Assembly: GCA_039621445.1 (NCBI GenBank)
Contig: CP154954.1
Location: 37,743,703 to 37,807,702 of the forward strand
DNA: 64,000 bases
Direction: 5' to 3'
DNA from: Euglena gracilis
Taxonomy: Eukaryota; Euglenida; Euglenophyceae; Euglenales
Translations under genes and position numbers: made by a program
Notes under the pieces: generated by a model
Seen by the model: the letters and a program-made list of their open reading frames with translations, nothing else
What the model was told of the DNA's origin: nothing
Database searches by the model: none
Shown here: positions 32,732-44,640 of the stretch, piece after piece
Layout: the number at the start of each line of letters is the position of its first letter
Position numbering within the stretch: the first letter of the stretch is position 1

Positions 32732-34900
32732 TCACTCGCTCTTGGAAGGGATAATCCACTTCCGCTGGATGAGCTCCTCAATCATCTCGTTGAGAGCCTG
32801 TTCGCGTTCACCCGAACAACGGAAGATTTTCCGGTGCATGGGCTTAGCGCCATCCTTGAGCTCGATTTTACAAACACCGAACGCACCGCGAATCGCGGGG
32901 TCGATGTCGCAGGCGTAAACTGGATTATCCAGTACACTATGAAATTCGCGAGTAATTCGCGAACAATAGTCAGCAGACTTGGGGTGTTGGTCCGCACTCT
33001 CAAGGACCGCAGAAATCTGCGTTGAGGGTGTGGCATCCCCATTAGTACCAAGGTATCTTGGCACACGCACATCGGATATTCCGTATGTGTCGAAGAAACA
33101 AACGCGAAAAATGATTTCTTTAACCGGTGGTAATAATATACCACAAAAATCCTCAAATAGTGGTACATCAGCGGGTAAATCCCACCAATGGAAACACACA
33201 TAGGATAATTGGTGAAACCAATCCGCATTCGGATTGACGGGTATGAGGAGAGCTCCTCGCGCTTCATCGCGGAGGATTTTCTCCACCACATCCGGGATAA
33301 GTTTTTGGGGAGGGTGCATCCATAGCACCGTACCACTCCAAAATTTAAGAAATGCGTTGGTATGTCGCGACCAATATCGCGACAAGCGCGCATGCGCTTT
33401 TGATGAAAACGCATCAATTTCCAACGACAAATCGAAGGAATCAGCCAACACCGCGATTTTGGAGAACCATTCCTCCAAAATACGGTATTGACCAAAATTG
33501 AATGCGTTCCATACACGCACCGCGTATGTGTCGACCTGATTCGCGGGTTGAAGAGCGGTAACGCAATTCAGGAATCCGCAAACATAGGTCAAGGGTGTGT
33601 CATCCACACTCCCTAGGGGCAGTCCCGAGGGTTGATGGGTTGGATGGGTGCATACCCAGTCCATATCATGCGCAATGGAGGTGGGGGAGGTGTGTGACAC
33701 AGATCTCGCGGTCCCAAACAACAAGGCAATACCTCGTTGTTGGAGCATTTGGTGTACGGTCGCGCATTGCGAACCGCAACCAAGTGTATGGTTACGCGAA
33801 ATCGGGATTAGTGTTGGTATTTGGACTAGACATCCACAATCGAAATCTGGCTGGGCGGAAATTCTCCTACAGTGCACACACTGGAAGGAAGTGTCGGAGT
33901 AGTGGTCCTGGTCGCGCATGTTGGTCTGGCGAGGGTGTGTGTAAAAGTTGGAATGCGCTTTTGAAGCTGCTGGGCGGTGTACAGATGTATCTGAAAGCGA
34001 TACATCTGGTGGAAAACGGGGTATTGGTGCAGCTGGGCGACTACTCGGCACCGTGACCACTTCAGGCCTTTGGGCTTTCGTCTTGTAACCCAGTGGAACG
34101 AGGGGGGTACCTCTACTCGCTTGCCCTGCCTCATGGGGAACGGAAGTTGGTGTGTCAACGGGCAGGGGGTGAACTTTCTCGGTACTCCCGGTGTAGAAAA
34201 CGTTGGTTGGTGTGGTTGGTAACGGGGTAAAAGTTTTTGAAAACGGTGTGGAAAAATTGGTGGTCGTCGCGGTTGACGCCACAGGTGAGGAAGGTTTGGG
34301 AGGCAATGAAGAGAATGGTGATGTGCGCAAACCGTGGGAGTGGCAACCTACTACCAGCCGGTGCTGACGTAAAAAGAGGTATCCCAGAAATACGTCAGAA
34401 CCCTGGATTACGGATTCGTATCCCCAGGTATCCAGAAAAGTTTGCGGTTGGGGGGGGTGTGAGTGGTGCTTGGGGATGAGGGGTAGGACAATGTCCAAAA
34501 AGCATCCCAAGTCACCACCGCACATGGGGGTGCTGTCAGCCGTCGTAATTTTGATCGGCTTCTTGGCTGTCACCAAGAGGGGGGTTGGTATCAACCCGAA
34601 CCGAAAAAGTAGTGCAATGCGACAACCAGTGTCAATGAGAATTTTGACTTTTGCACAAAAATTTTAGATTTTGATTTCCGCTTGGACCAAAAGTTCCATG
34701 GGGGGTAAGCAAAGTGAAGGGTCTGGCGAAAATACGTTTTCTTGCCAGCTTTCCCATGAACCCTTTCCTACTTTGCACAACATTCCGAGCGGAAAGTTGG
34801 AGTGGGGGGTGGGGGACCCGAAAATTTTCCGGGTACCGACCAGAAAGGCAGATGGGCAGGGAGGGTAGGGTTGATCAGGTCCTACCTCCATCTGTTCATC
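32732..34900 (-). pseudogene. pol: GE4 pol N-terminal part: protease, cysteine linker, HPP module, RT start
   Basis: A single 620-codon frame (34594-32732) follows the readthrough site. The active-site motif KILIDTGCR lies just upstream at about 34630-34655, with Asp intact, and DVFLGYLFLRQ marks the protease end. The linker has CVHC / CGC (near 33840-33890) and a second pair in LGCGSQC. At 33170-33490 a module reads EIDAFSSKAHARLSRYWS, TVLWMHPPQKLIPDVVEKI, ARGALLIPV and WFHQLSYV. This resembles the segment that follows RNase H in DIRS-like elements, and lies here ahead of RT. RT begins near 33000 with DPAIRG and KPMHRKIFRCSG. Confidence 0.78.
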
Positions 34901-34939
34901 AGCCCAGAGGTCCGTGCCCTCGGACCTCGGGCTCCCCTA
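34901..34939 (-). promoter_or_regulatory. GE4 gag-pol UAG readthrough signal with hairpin
   Basis: Gag ends GAG-TAG (plus-strand CTA at 34937-34939). The minus strand then folds as AGCCC-GAGGTCCG, loop AGGGCA, CGGACCTC-T-GGGCT (34933 to 34901), 13 base pairs with one bulge. This is the strongest of the three hairpins of this kind in the window. Confidence 0.75.
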
Positions 34940-36192
34940 CTCCAGGTCCGAACCGGCCGAATAGCCGGCTATGGGCCTTTTAGAGGTATAAACAGATTTC
35001 AACGTGCGCACCGCCTTGCGGGCCTCGTCGAAATCGGTATCCGTGGTCTCATCCCCCTCCCTGCCCGAAGCCGGGGTGTCATCTCCAAACAAGATATCCT
35101 GAAACCGACTTTATGGCGGTTGGAGGAGTGACCCTTGTCACCGCGATTCATACCGCGATGACGTTGGCCAGGGCGGGGAGAACGAGAACGCGGACATTTG
35201 GACGAGTGGTGATCACTCGATCCACACAGCGAACACCCAGATTTGTGTCGCGATTCTGGGTAACAGGGGGATCGGTTTCCCGACTTCCCGTCAAACCGTC
35301 GTGGTGACCGGATATCCCGTCGACCATGACCGGTGTATCGGGGTTTTCCCGATGAGGATCGCGAAGAAGATGTTCCGCTTCGCGAACGCGATCGCGATGT
35401 CTCGCGATGAGAATCACGCTTCTTGGCCGGTGCACCGGGTGACCTACCCCGAAGGGTACCGTGTTTCCGCTCATCGCGGAACGGGATCCGGGGGCTAATG
35501 CCACCGGAACGGGGACCCGATGACCGTGAATTGCCCGATTGGCGTGAAAACGCCGAGGAACCCAAACCCCGTGATGAGGTCGAGCCTCGCGGACTCTGGA
35601 TACGTTTACGCGCTTCAGGATTAGGACATTCTCGAGACATATGTCCCGATTTGTTGCAAAAAAAGGACACTTTGTCCGTGGCTTAGTCCGAAGAACGCGG
35701 GTATCGCGTCTTCGATCCCGTGTTTGGTGAAGTGGGTGAAACCGGTGATTTTTGCAATGCGTTCACCGAACCAGCCGGTAATCCAGCGGTTGGGTGTGCG
35801 TTATACGCGGATTGAATTTGACCAAGAAGCTGTGATAGCTTCAATTGCTTGGAAACGTAGTTCCAGCGTTGGTCAAGAGTCATTGGATGACTCGCCAACT
35901 CCTCACGGTGGATATCCTTAATGAGGCTAGGCGTGAAATGCATGAGAACAACATCAAACTGTTTGCGCATTTGCTTTTCACTGAGTTCATCCACTTCAGC
36001 GGCAAGTCCCAACCATTTGGCATACCAAAGGACAATGGACTTCCACTTGCGATTGGGTGGGGCGCATTGCCGCCACTTGGTCTCTAGGGTAATCCTAGCG
36101 ACCAAACTTGAACTGGTGGAAGCGTATTGCCCCACCAGGTCATCAAAGGAAACGCGGTAGCGAAACACGAGTTGTCGCGCGCGTTCCTTCTC
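34937..36192 (-). pseudogene. gag: GE4 gag, C-terminal half (capsid-like region, zinc knuckles)
   Basis: Minus-strand frames 36363-35683 and 35670-34999 give DEKERARQLVFRYRVSFDDLVGQ, KKWRQ-like capsid sequence, and SHPMTLDQRWNYVSKQLKLSQ. Next come a zinc knuckle whose first Cys is changed to Ser (SFFCNKSGHMSREC near 35620-35670) and an Arg/Ser-rich region. A second knuckle follows (CSLCGSSDHHSSKC near 35200-35240). It ends at the UAG 34937. It is separated from its N-terminal half by an inverted segment. Confidence 0.8.
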
Positions 36193-37352
36193 ATCCCAAT
36201 CAGTGGATCGGAATGCCCGATCCACGCAAAGTGAGATTACCAGGTTGGATGAGCGAATTTCCGCGTTTCTGGATAAGCCAAAACTCGGAAATTTGCCCAT
36301 GGGTACCACAACCGTGTTGCCGGATAACCCTGCACCGGTTGCACCCACCACCACACCAACCAAGGTGACATCACCTTTGCAAATTCTCTCAAATGCTGTA
36401 AAAGCATTAATGGGACAACTCCAATTATTGGATAAGTCTCACGGGAAACTTGTCCGAGATGTTACCGGAATTTCCGAAAGGATTCCGCACTTGGATGACT
36501 TTTCCCGTTACCGCAAGCGTATTCGCGCTTTGGAGGATGAAGTGGACCGTATTTGCGGCCAACTCCAACTCGTTGAGCATTTGGAGCAAAGTGTGCATGA
36601 CTTGTCTGTTGGTTTGGATAATGTGTCCAACCACAGCGGGTTTCACACCGCAATTCGGCAGAATGCATTGCCGAAGATGCGCCAAATGTTCCAGAGTCGC
36701 GTTTTCATAACCCGGCTCTGGGTGCACATGCACCACCACCACCCGTGTCCCGAGTGTCACAATCCGCGATTCCGCGAATTGTGCCACCATTGGCCTTGTC
36801 CACAACCCAAACCCAGTTTCCGGATGAATCTCCCATTCCGGGAACCGAATTTGCGGAAAACACGGCGATTCCGCCAAGTCTCCATCAAGAAATCCATCGT
36901 TCCATGCTTGTGCGTGGAATGAGCCAAACCCGTACACCGGGAGTGGGTCATATGTTGCATGCGCGACATACCCCCACACCGGAGAGTCCCCCTATTACGG
37001 GTGACCAACAGGGTTTGCGACCGTATTTCCGGTACCAGGATTCACCTTCACCAGAAATTTCACGATTCCGACAAGAATCCGGAAAGGATACGCTTGGTGC
37101 TCGAGCGCACCCGGGCCTGAATCCACGGAATACCGCCGAGGGCCAACGGGTTTTTCAGAAAGACTTCAAGGGCACCATCGCAATCGCGAACAAGGTGAAA
37201 CCCCAATGGGACGGTGATCCAACCACATGGAGACAGTTTTTCCGTGACTGGGAGTACTATTGGGCATTGAAGGGGCCAACCCAGGACACAAACCCGGAGG
37301 TGATCAAGATGGAATTCATCGATTGCCTCCCAAGGGATGAAAAGGAGGCTGT
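36193..37352 (+). pseudogene. gag: GE4 gag middle segment, inverted in place
   Basis: This 1.16-kb stretch codes on the plus strand, while both neighbours code gag on the minus strand. It starts at VDRNARSTQSEI (coiled-coil end of Gag) and runs through SQTRTPGVGH to NKVKPQWDGDPTTW, DWEYYWALKG and LPRDEKE. In uninverted Gag these residues lie exactly between the left and right flanks (CNS before, RARQLV after). About 14 bases encoding DEKE are present at both ends in opposite orientation, as expected of staggered breaks filled in on both sides. Confidence 0.8.
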
Positions 37353-38901
37353 TGCAGAAATCTTGCAAGGTTTCCTGATTGTTAGTGAGCTTTTTGTCAT
37401 AAAATGTCTTGAAATCAGGGTTCTCGGTAATCCGAGAACTGGAAACTGCAGGCAGAGACTGCATTTCCGTTACTTTGGTAGACACCGATGCATACCGGGT
37501 CTGGAGTTCCCCAATAGCAGTCTGTATACCGCTAATGTCCGGAACTCGGTGGGTAAGTGCGGAATAGCTTTGTTGCAAACCCGCAATGGCCGAGTTAATC
37601 CCGCCAATTTCGGATTGCAACTGCAACTGCAGGGAATCCTGCCGTTGTGCGATTTCCGCCACTTTCGCGTTCGGATTGGATAATCCAACCTGATTCGCAT
37701 CACAATAGCAGGTTTTCTGCTCCAAACGGGAAAGTCGCTCCTCCAACTGCCGCACATACGTGTGGGGAGCAAAATTCTCGTTGGCTTGTGACTGAAATTG
37801 CCGAAACTTTTCCGTTTCATCGAACAACTGCATAATGCGGTGTTGCGATTCATGGAAACTTGCGGACAATGTGGTGAAATGGTCCATAGACACAAATCCA
37901 CCACTGCTGGATGTTGCAGACGAGGAATCTCGTGCATGCAACTGTTGTTGCAAATGCAACAACGCGGATGAACAGGACTCCATTTGTCCCGATAACCGTT
38001 GTAGTGAGTCATGCAAGTGCAGAAACTTGCAGTCATTCCGCGTTTCCGCTTCATGCATGCATTCACTAATTTGCCGGAAGTGTTGCGGGAGTTGTTGGCA
38101 CATTTTGTCAAAGGTTACCCGAAAGTTTGCAAGGTCAATACACGCACTTTCGAAATTCCTCTGGCAATATTTGCCAACTTCCTGCAAGCAACTCCAGCAG
38201 AATTCCAGCTTGGTGAAGACATGTTTTTGGTTTTCCTCATCGAACTGGAGCACTTTGTTCAGTGTGGTTGCGGAATCTGCAACGCATTGTTGCACATGGT
38301 TGAACTGCCTCACAAGAGGGTGATCCCCTGGAAGCCGAGCCACGATATCCTGCACATCCTCAGCAGTGAGGAGCTCACCAGTGCCCTTCCCATAGCCAAC
38401 CATGGGTTGGGACGTACCGGAGAATTCCGGTACCACTAGGCGAGTCTCCGGTGGCCAAGGTAGTGCGGGATAACACCCAAGATCGGGTGGTGGTTGCAAA
38501 GCTCTGTAAGGGCTTGCCGGTGGAAGAACGGGTGGTGGTTGAAAGAAACACGGGGTTTCCAGTCCACCATCACCAGAAAAACCCGGTGGCGGAATCACCA
38601 CGGGTCTCTCAGGTGTGCGCAGCTGCACCATTGCCGCAGACAGAGGCGAATACCTCCGTTGTGGCAAGGTGAGTGCGGAAGAGGCCGTATTAGTCTCTGA
38701 AGCCAAAGATGTATCGCCGACCACTGTCAATGATGACAAACGTTGCAATCTTGACAATTGAGCCAATTGTGCCTCATCGGCGTGGGAACTGGAAGCACTT
38801 TCACATAAAAGCTTCCAATCCCCAGTATCTTGGTCAATGTCTTGCAATGATGCCTCGAATATGGCTTAGTTGAATTGATGGTTGGGGCCTGTGCTTTGCA
38901 T
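37353..38901 (-). pseudogene. gag: GE4 gag, N-terminal half
   Basis: It starts at 38901 (MQSTGPNHQFN) but hits TAA at codon 12 (plus-strand TTA at 38866-38868). The frame then stays open to 37353. It holds GDWKLL, a Pro-rich stretch, TLNKVLQFDEENQ, YCQRNFESACIDLANF and a long coiled coil with LEERLSRLEQKTC. The unbroken 500-codon length contrasts with GE1, where the same part needs four frames. Confidence 0.8.
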
Positions 38902-39180
38902 CTTTCTGGTCACAAAAGCAGCAAAAACACACAAAACTAAGCAGTTGTGCTGGCACCAGAGGGGCTGTAACGGGTAATACCGTACAGAGCCTCCCGGAGC
39001 CTGCTCGTCTGCTTAGACGTTGACTAGAAGCCGGGTGTTGACACTGCGACCGTGTAATAACGGTGCAGGGGCTCTCCGCTGCCAGTCAGCGTAGGATCGA
39101 ACCAATCTGCTACCAAGTGTAATACTTGATAGCGTTCCTGTTTGTGAAGTGTGCATAGGATAATAGCCAATCTGCTACCA
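38902..39180 (-). promoter_or_regulatory. GE4 leader, primer binding site and second PBS copy
   Basis: The PBS (TCTGCTACCA on the plus strand, 39171-39180) abuts the 5' LTR. A second exact copy is at 39106-39115, again followed by AGTGTA. The remaining leader shows no frame of interest. Confidence 0.75.
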
Positions 39181-39503
39181 AGTGTACGTCTGATTCCGAA
39201 TTCCCCTTTCCCAATTCCCAAAAGCCTTCGCTTTCGCCTTTGCGCACCTACTTGGGAACTGAAAATCAGAGTAACAGTAAAAACCCTTTTCCCACTTCCC
39301 AAGAAGCAAAGCACGGAGCAATGCAGGGAGGACGGACTGGATAACCAAGTCCGGTCCGGAGAAAACGAAAGACAAACAGAATATAAAAGAATACCACCTA
39401 TAGAGAGAGAAGGGGCACCCATTAGGAAATCCTAATAGGATCTGCTTCCATCCTAACTTCCTCAACGGAAGGAGACAGAAGCATACGCCTGGTACACAGC
39501 TTT
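39181..39503 (-). repeat. GE4 5' LTR and target-site copy
   Basis: The 318-bp LTR spans 39181-39498 (TGTGTACCAGG to CAGACGTACACT on the minus strand). GCTTT at 39499-39503 is the target-site copy matching AAAGC at 21962-21966 in the flipped segment. The flanking sequence is the GE3 ORF2 low-complexity region, so GE4 inserted into GE3 ORF2. Confidence 0.87.
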
Positions 39504-40539
39504 CCAATCACTGCCTTTGGCAGGGGGCGTACATGGTGCAGCACCCGGTTTGCCTCCTTTCGGCTTCGCACTCCCGGAAGCAGGAGGCGACGCCTGCGGT
39601 TTACTCCTGGTATCAGGAGCCGGTGCCGGAGTGGACGTTTGCCGTCTGGGCGAAGCGGGCATACTGACCGCTGGCTCGCGCATGACGCTCCGAGGGGCCG
39701 GCACGCGTTCCTGGGGTTGTTCAGCCCGCCGTCGCCGAGGAGGTTCATCCTGTCCGACGAGGCATGGCACTGTGGTCGTCACCGGAATCGGTGCTTCCAC
39801 AGGCGCTGGCACTCCCAGAAACTCTGCTATTGTCCTCGGGACGGCAGGGAGCCTGCGCGGTGTCGGTAGTTGTGGGGGTATATCCTCCACTTCCGTTTCG
39901 ACATCCGGTCTAGGAGGTTGATCCTCCACAACCGCTGGCGCAGGTGCTACGGGAGGTTGATCCTCCGTTGTAGCTGGTGCGACAGATGGCTCTGTCGGCT
40001 GGGGATCATCCCCTGGTGGTGGTAGCACTTCTGCCAGAGTTGGGGGTGCAGGGACACCGACATCTGGTGTCTCCACGACCTCGGCGGCGGAGCCTGATGC
40101 TACGCCTCCACCTCGTGGCGTTAATGCTGCAGCCACGGCAGTAATGCCAGTGACCACGGCTCGGAGTACACGGCCTCCTGTTGAGGTGCGTGCTGCGGGG
40201 CTGCTTGGTTCTTCGAGGATATCCTCGACGACCATACCAGTCACCTCGGCCGGAGGCTCAGCCGTTGGAACGGGCGTAGCAGCCACAGGTATATCCCCTG
40301 CGGGTGCTTCGACTGGCCTAGGCAGTGCCGGAGCAAGCAGAGCAGCGTAGAGGATATCCTCCACGTTCTCACCTTCCTCCTGAGGGAGTTCCTGGTCTCC
40401 ACCTACCGGCGGACAGACGGGAGCCGCCGCGGCGGCCGGGGAAACTGATCGTTCCCCTGCCGCTCGCGGGGCAGAGAGGAAGGAGACAGCTATTCCTGTC
40501 GGAGACGGCAGCCCTGCCTCCAGGATCGTGACGGAGGGG
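39504..40539 (-). pseudogene. GE3 ORF2, low-complexity part between GE4 and GE5
   Basis: The minus-strand frame from 40364 (MEDILYAALLAPALPRP) matches GE4 26401-25574 closely and is Ala/Pro/Val/Glu-rich. To the right, 40365-40539 continues upstream ORF2 sequence up to the GE5 insertion. To the left the frame runs into the GE4 LTR. This is an exon-like slice of one gene interrupted by two whole elements. Confidence 0.72.
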
Positions 40540-40544
40540 CTGCG
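40540..40544. repeat. GE5 target-site duplication, left copy
   Basis: CTGCG here and CTGCG at 49153-49157 flank GE5. GE4, which lacks the insertion, has one GGGGCTGCGGTCGCG at 26579-26593, giving the empty-site sequence. A 5-bp duplication is typical of Ty3/gypsy integrases. Confidence 0.88.
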
Positions 40545-40918
40545 AGTGTATGTCCCCTGACTCTATTCCCACAGCCTGTCGGCCTACTTACACCCTCATG
40601 TGGGAACAGAACCAGGAGAGTAACAAAAAAGAAAGTCTTTCACTTAACTATTAGTTTTTATTGCCTTTGGGCTTATGCCCAAATCTTTCAAATCTTCAAA
40701 TCTTTGATTTGCCCTTTTGGGCTGATGAAACACAAAACAAAACAATAATACCACCTGTGAAAAGAGAAGGCAGATCCGAGATAGGATATGCTATTCCTAA
40801 TTCTGCAATTTGTATTGCAGAACATGGAATAGTACTATCTGGCATGACATTGTACATTTTGCAGTCTGCTGCTATGCCCAGTGCCATGTTCATGCTGCCT
40901 GGAACACATCCCCCTCCC
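40545..40918 (-). repeat. GE5 3' LTR and polypurine tract
   Basis: The LTR is 40545-40908 (364 bp). The PPT, GGGAGGGGGA on the minus strand, follows at 40909-40918. Compared with the 5' LTR (48733-49152) it lacks one block of about 56 bases next to the GCTTATGC sequence. A polyadenylation-type AATAAA lies on the minus strand at 40657-40662. Confidence 0.88.
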
Positions 40919-43900
40919 AGGGCTTTGCCCGATTTCCTTACTGGACCAGGCCTGCAAGGATTCAAGCAGAGCTCTGAGACTGAGGAATGTACACCAGGAC
41001 CGCATGTCTTGGGTCTGCTTCTCCATCACAAGGTCAAAAACCAGAAAGGGAAGGAAGGAAGAGAGGGTAACCCAAAAACCCAAAACGCGCAAAAGAGTTT
41101 ACCCGCTTATGCGGCTAACTACTTATTGCGGTAAAGGGGTGGAAGTTGAAGAGCCCGCTTAGAAAGTGGGGCTGGAAGGTTTTCTTTCCAGAAAGTCCCA
41201 TCCACCCAGGTTTGGGGTGTGCCTATGGCACTTGTGGTGGTCTCATTCCATGACCGGAAAAGATTGTAGAGGTAGGGTGTGGAAGGAGGGGCACCTGGCC
41301 AGTCATACCTGACCAGGGAAGAAAGCCTATTTACAAAACCAACTGCCGGCGACAGCGATTTTGCCCGGGGGGGGAAAGGGGAGAGGAGTGGGGGGCTGGT
41401 CTAAAGACCTTACAAAGAATTTTTGCTGTCTGGCAGTCTTACGGGGGCCTTAAGGCCGAAAAGTAACAAGTTGGGGCTATTATTGCGGTGTGCGCGCTGT
41501 ACGCTGTGCGTCTTCTTACTGGCGGCATATACCGCTGTGAATTCTTCACAGTGCAGCGCGAGCACGGTGTTGTCGATGGGGTATCCCCAGAGGCGTATAC
41601 CTCAGAATAGCGGGCAGTAGCCCTAAAAACTGTAGGTTTGGCATTCGGAGGACCCAATGGTCATCATGTGCAACACTAATGGTGTCATTCTGCAAGGTTT
41701 ATAAGGACCATAGCTCAAAAATGGTGAAATCCAGCTTTTTGTGATGAATTTCACCGCACTGGAACAATGTTCCACCATTTTATGTGCATTCACAGTTCAT
41801 TTGCGGTTTTTCAGAGTGGTATAATCCACCCTAACCACATTTGTTCGGTGAATGGGCAGCAGCCTGCCACAATTCCGCATTTTTTCAGCGGTTGTACACC
41901 TGAGTGTGATCTTTTTGGCAATATGCCGATTTTTTTTATTCGGGTATACACCCAGTAGTATTTTTGTGCCATGCATATTCCGCAAGGTAATGTTTTTGGG
42001 CGATAAAGCCTACCCCCCCCCAATTTTTTTGCTTAATGCCAACCCTTCAGCCTACAGGCTGCACACCCAAAGCACAATTATATCGGTAAGGGGGTGCCAC
42101 GGAATAAAGTGAGGGGGAGTGGGGCAAGAATACCGTTAGTGTGGTAAGCAGAAAAAAATACTGCAAATATGATAAAATCTCATCATTTATGACTATGCCA
42201 CTGAGAAATACTGGCTTTTGTCAGATTTTTAGGGAAATCCCTATCAGGATTTAGGGCAGAAATGCAGATTCTGCGTCAAGAGTTGCATTTTTTGCAACCA
42301 AAAGTGCAACTCTGTTGCATTTTGAGTCATTTTAGACTGCAAATTTGCCAAGTGCACATAGTGCTTGTTGAGAGTGTCCAATAACACTGCATGTTTGTTG
42401 TGTATAGATTTTGGGATTTGGGTGTCTAATAACACCCAAAAAGCTGTAAGATTGTGTAAAATATTGCGAAAAAGCAAAAATACGCTTGAAAGTGCAACTG
42501 AAACATGTCTATGACATCTTGAGCAAAGGAAAAATTGCCATCATCAGCATATCCCTTTGCATTCCATTCTGGCATAGTGCCTCAAGATGACTCCCATTCG
42601 GGATATGAGTGCCAGAATAGGGAAAAATCACCGAAAATTGTAGAAAATCAATGATTGAAATGAAAATTTGCACATAAGTGCTCCTAAAAATGGTTCTAGT
42701 GAGTCGAAATGACTCTAAATTGTGGGCTATAGCCCTCTGAACTGTACCAGGCCTAATAGCCCATACAGAGGGGGTAATGGGCAGAATGCTGCCAAAGGTA
42801 TTAAAAAATGGCCATTAGCCAATCTGGTAACCAATGGTAATTAGCCATCAGAAACGATGTAGGGAACAGTATAGAAGCCTTTCAGGCTGATTTGTCAGTC
42901 TGGTACACGATCGTACAAGATCTGGCTCAAAATTTGGCTTTTGGCCGGATTGGTTGGGCTTAATTCAATTTTTCACGATCTCCTCAAATAAGAGTACCGT
43001 GCAGAGTTACAGCGATCTGTTTGCACCGCTGGACGGCTCATCAAACGAGCTTCCGAATGAGGGGTAACATGGCCTATCGGCCAGCTAAACGCGCTTAGAT
43101 ACGTCTTTGATCTTTTGCCTGTGTGAGTGAGCTTTTGCTATAAGCTCCAATAATTTATTCTACAAAGACAACTTTTGGTTTCTATCTCATACGCACTACG
43201 ACATACAGTCAAAACCTCATGGTACGAGGTGCCAGAAATTTTGAAGCTTTTGTGGTGGTTTTGAGGCTATGCCAAAGTGACACTTATGCAAATCTGCATA
43301 AAACTAGCCTATTTGGCTTGTTTTGGCCAATTCAGCCACTTTCAGCAATGTAATATGGCTTTTTGTGCCATTTTTTTGAAGTCCTATGGACTTTTCACTT
43401 TATAGTATGGATTTGTGGACTATAATATGGATTTGCAATTTGTGCAAATTGGTCCTGTGGACCAATGGACCACATGGGCAATGGCCTAAAAGCCTTGCAC
43501 ATCATAGGTTGTATTGGTCACATAGACCTAAGGCTAAGTGGTCAAGTCCATAAAAATGCATGTTTGAATGTATTTTCTTCATTTTCTTTTTTGCGGGGGG
43601 GGGGCAACTATGTTGCACGTAAAAGAAATAAAATTGTGAGCATTTTCCCATGTCGGGATTGCATTTTGCCAAAATAATAAGCCATTTAAGGCACAAAACT
43701 GATGTTTAAGCACAAGTTGGATAAGTTTTCGGGAAAAATGCAGTATTTGCAATGCATCCCAAAAACTTATCACATGACTTGTGTTGCTTTGCTCTATACA
43801 GCTTTGGGAACACCAAAATATTTTTGGTGTGGGAGTGGATTGGGCAAAAAACCGTATTCACATAAAACTTCACTTCTTGTTTGCTGTCACCAAACAAAAT

Positions 43901-44640
43901 CCGCAATTTGATCATGTGGTACAGAAACAAACATCCATGAGCAGAGTTGCGGATTTCCACACATATATCTTTGGGAATGATTCTCAAAAGAATATGGGTG
44001 GTTTGGGCGTATACCCATGTGTCATAAATGCACGATAGTGCTCACACGACATTGTGAGAAAGGGGAGGTTGCTAAGGTGAGTGGCGCGATACGCGCGGGG
44101 TCTAGCGCGATACGCGCATGATATGGCGCGATACGCGCGGGGGGGGGGGGCAGTTGCCTCACTGCACAACATGTGCGTGGGGGGGGTAGGCTTTGAAGCG
44201 CGATATGCGCAGGATTCGCGCGACGCGCGGTGTGCGCAATTAGCGCTTGGGGGGGAATGTGAGCTGTGCGCATCGGCATTGATGTGTGCTATGTGCTTCG
44301 GCGGGAATGTGCACATAGTGCTGAATTTCTCTTGCACTTGACAAAAATCGGTCAATGAATAGAGCTCTCCGTTGGAGATAGAGTGTGGGAGGATTAGTTT
44401 TGATGTATATATTCACCTTTGTGTTTGGTTGGTGATTGTGTGGAAAGTTCTCCCAGAGTGCACGCCTTGGGGGAAGGTGCGGAGTAGTTTTCCTGGTCGC
44501 GCATGTCGGTCTGCGGGGGTGAGTGTGTAGTAAAAATTTGAGCATGCGAATTTTAGAGCTGCTGGGGGTGTACAGGATTGTCTGAATCGACAACCCTGGT
44601 GGAAAACGAAAAATTGGAAGCAGCTGGGCGACTACTCGAC
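40919..44640 (-). other. GE5 long non-coding region
   Basis: This 3.7-kb stretch sits where pol and ORF2 would be in the large family. 40919-41640 resembles the 3' ends of GE3/GE4 (CGCCGGCAGTTGG-type sequence). 41643-42080 is a 440-bp block whose orientation is opposite to that in GE6. 42085-44640 matches GE6 59980-62770 in reverse complement, with poly-G runs and a three-unit 21-bp repeat at 44084-44146. Short open frames do not correspond between GE5 and GE6, so I take it as non-coding. Confidence 0.65.

Noticed and set aside
20428-39498. Reading 20428-20740 as the 3' LTR of GE4
   Set aside because: Its LTR is only about 85 percent like the one at 39181-39498 and the flanking bases (CCTGG and GCTTT) do not match. 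The split LTR at 23528-23794 plus 21921-21961 is about 96 percent identical and carries the matching target copy AAAGC.
41900-43950. Short open frames in the GE5 non-coding region (and GE6 60000-63000)
   Set aside because: They are 60-95 codons long, of biased composition, and are not kept in the matching place of the other copy.
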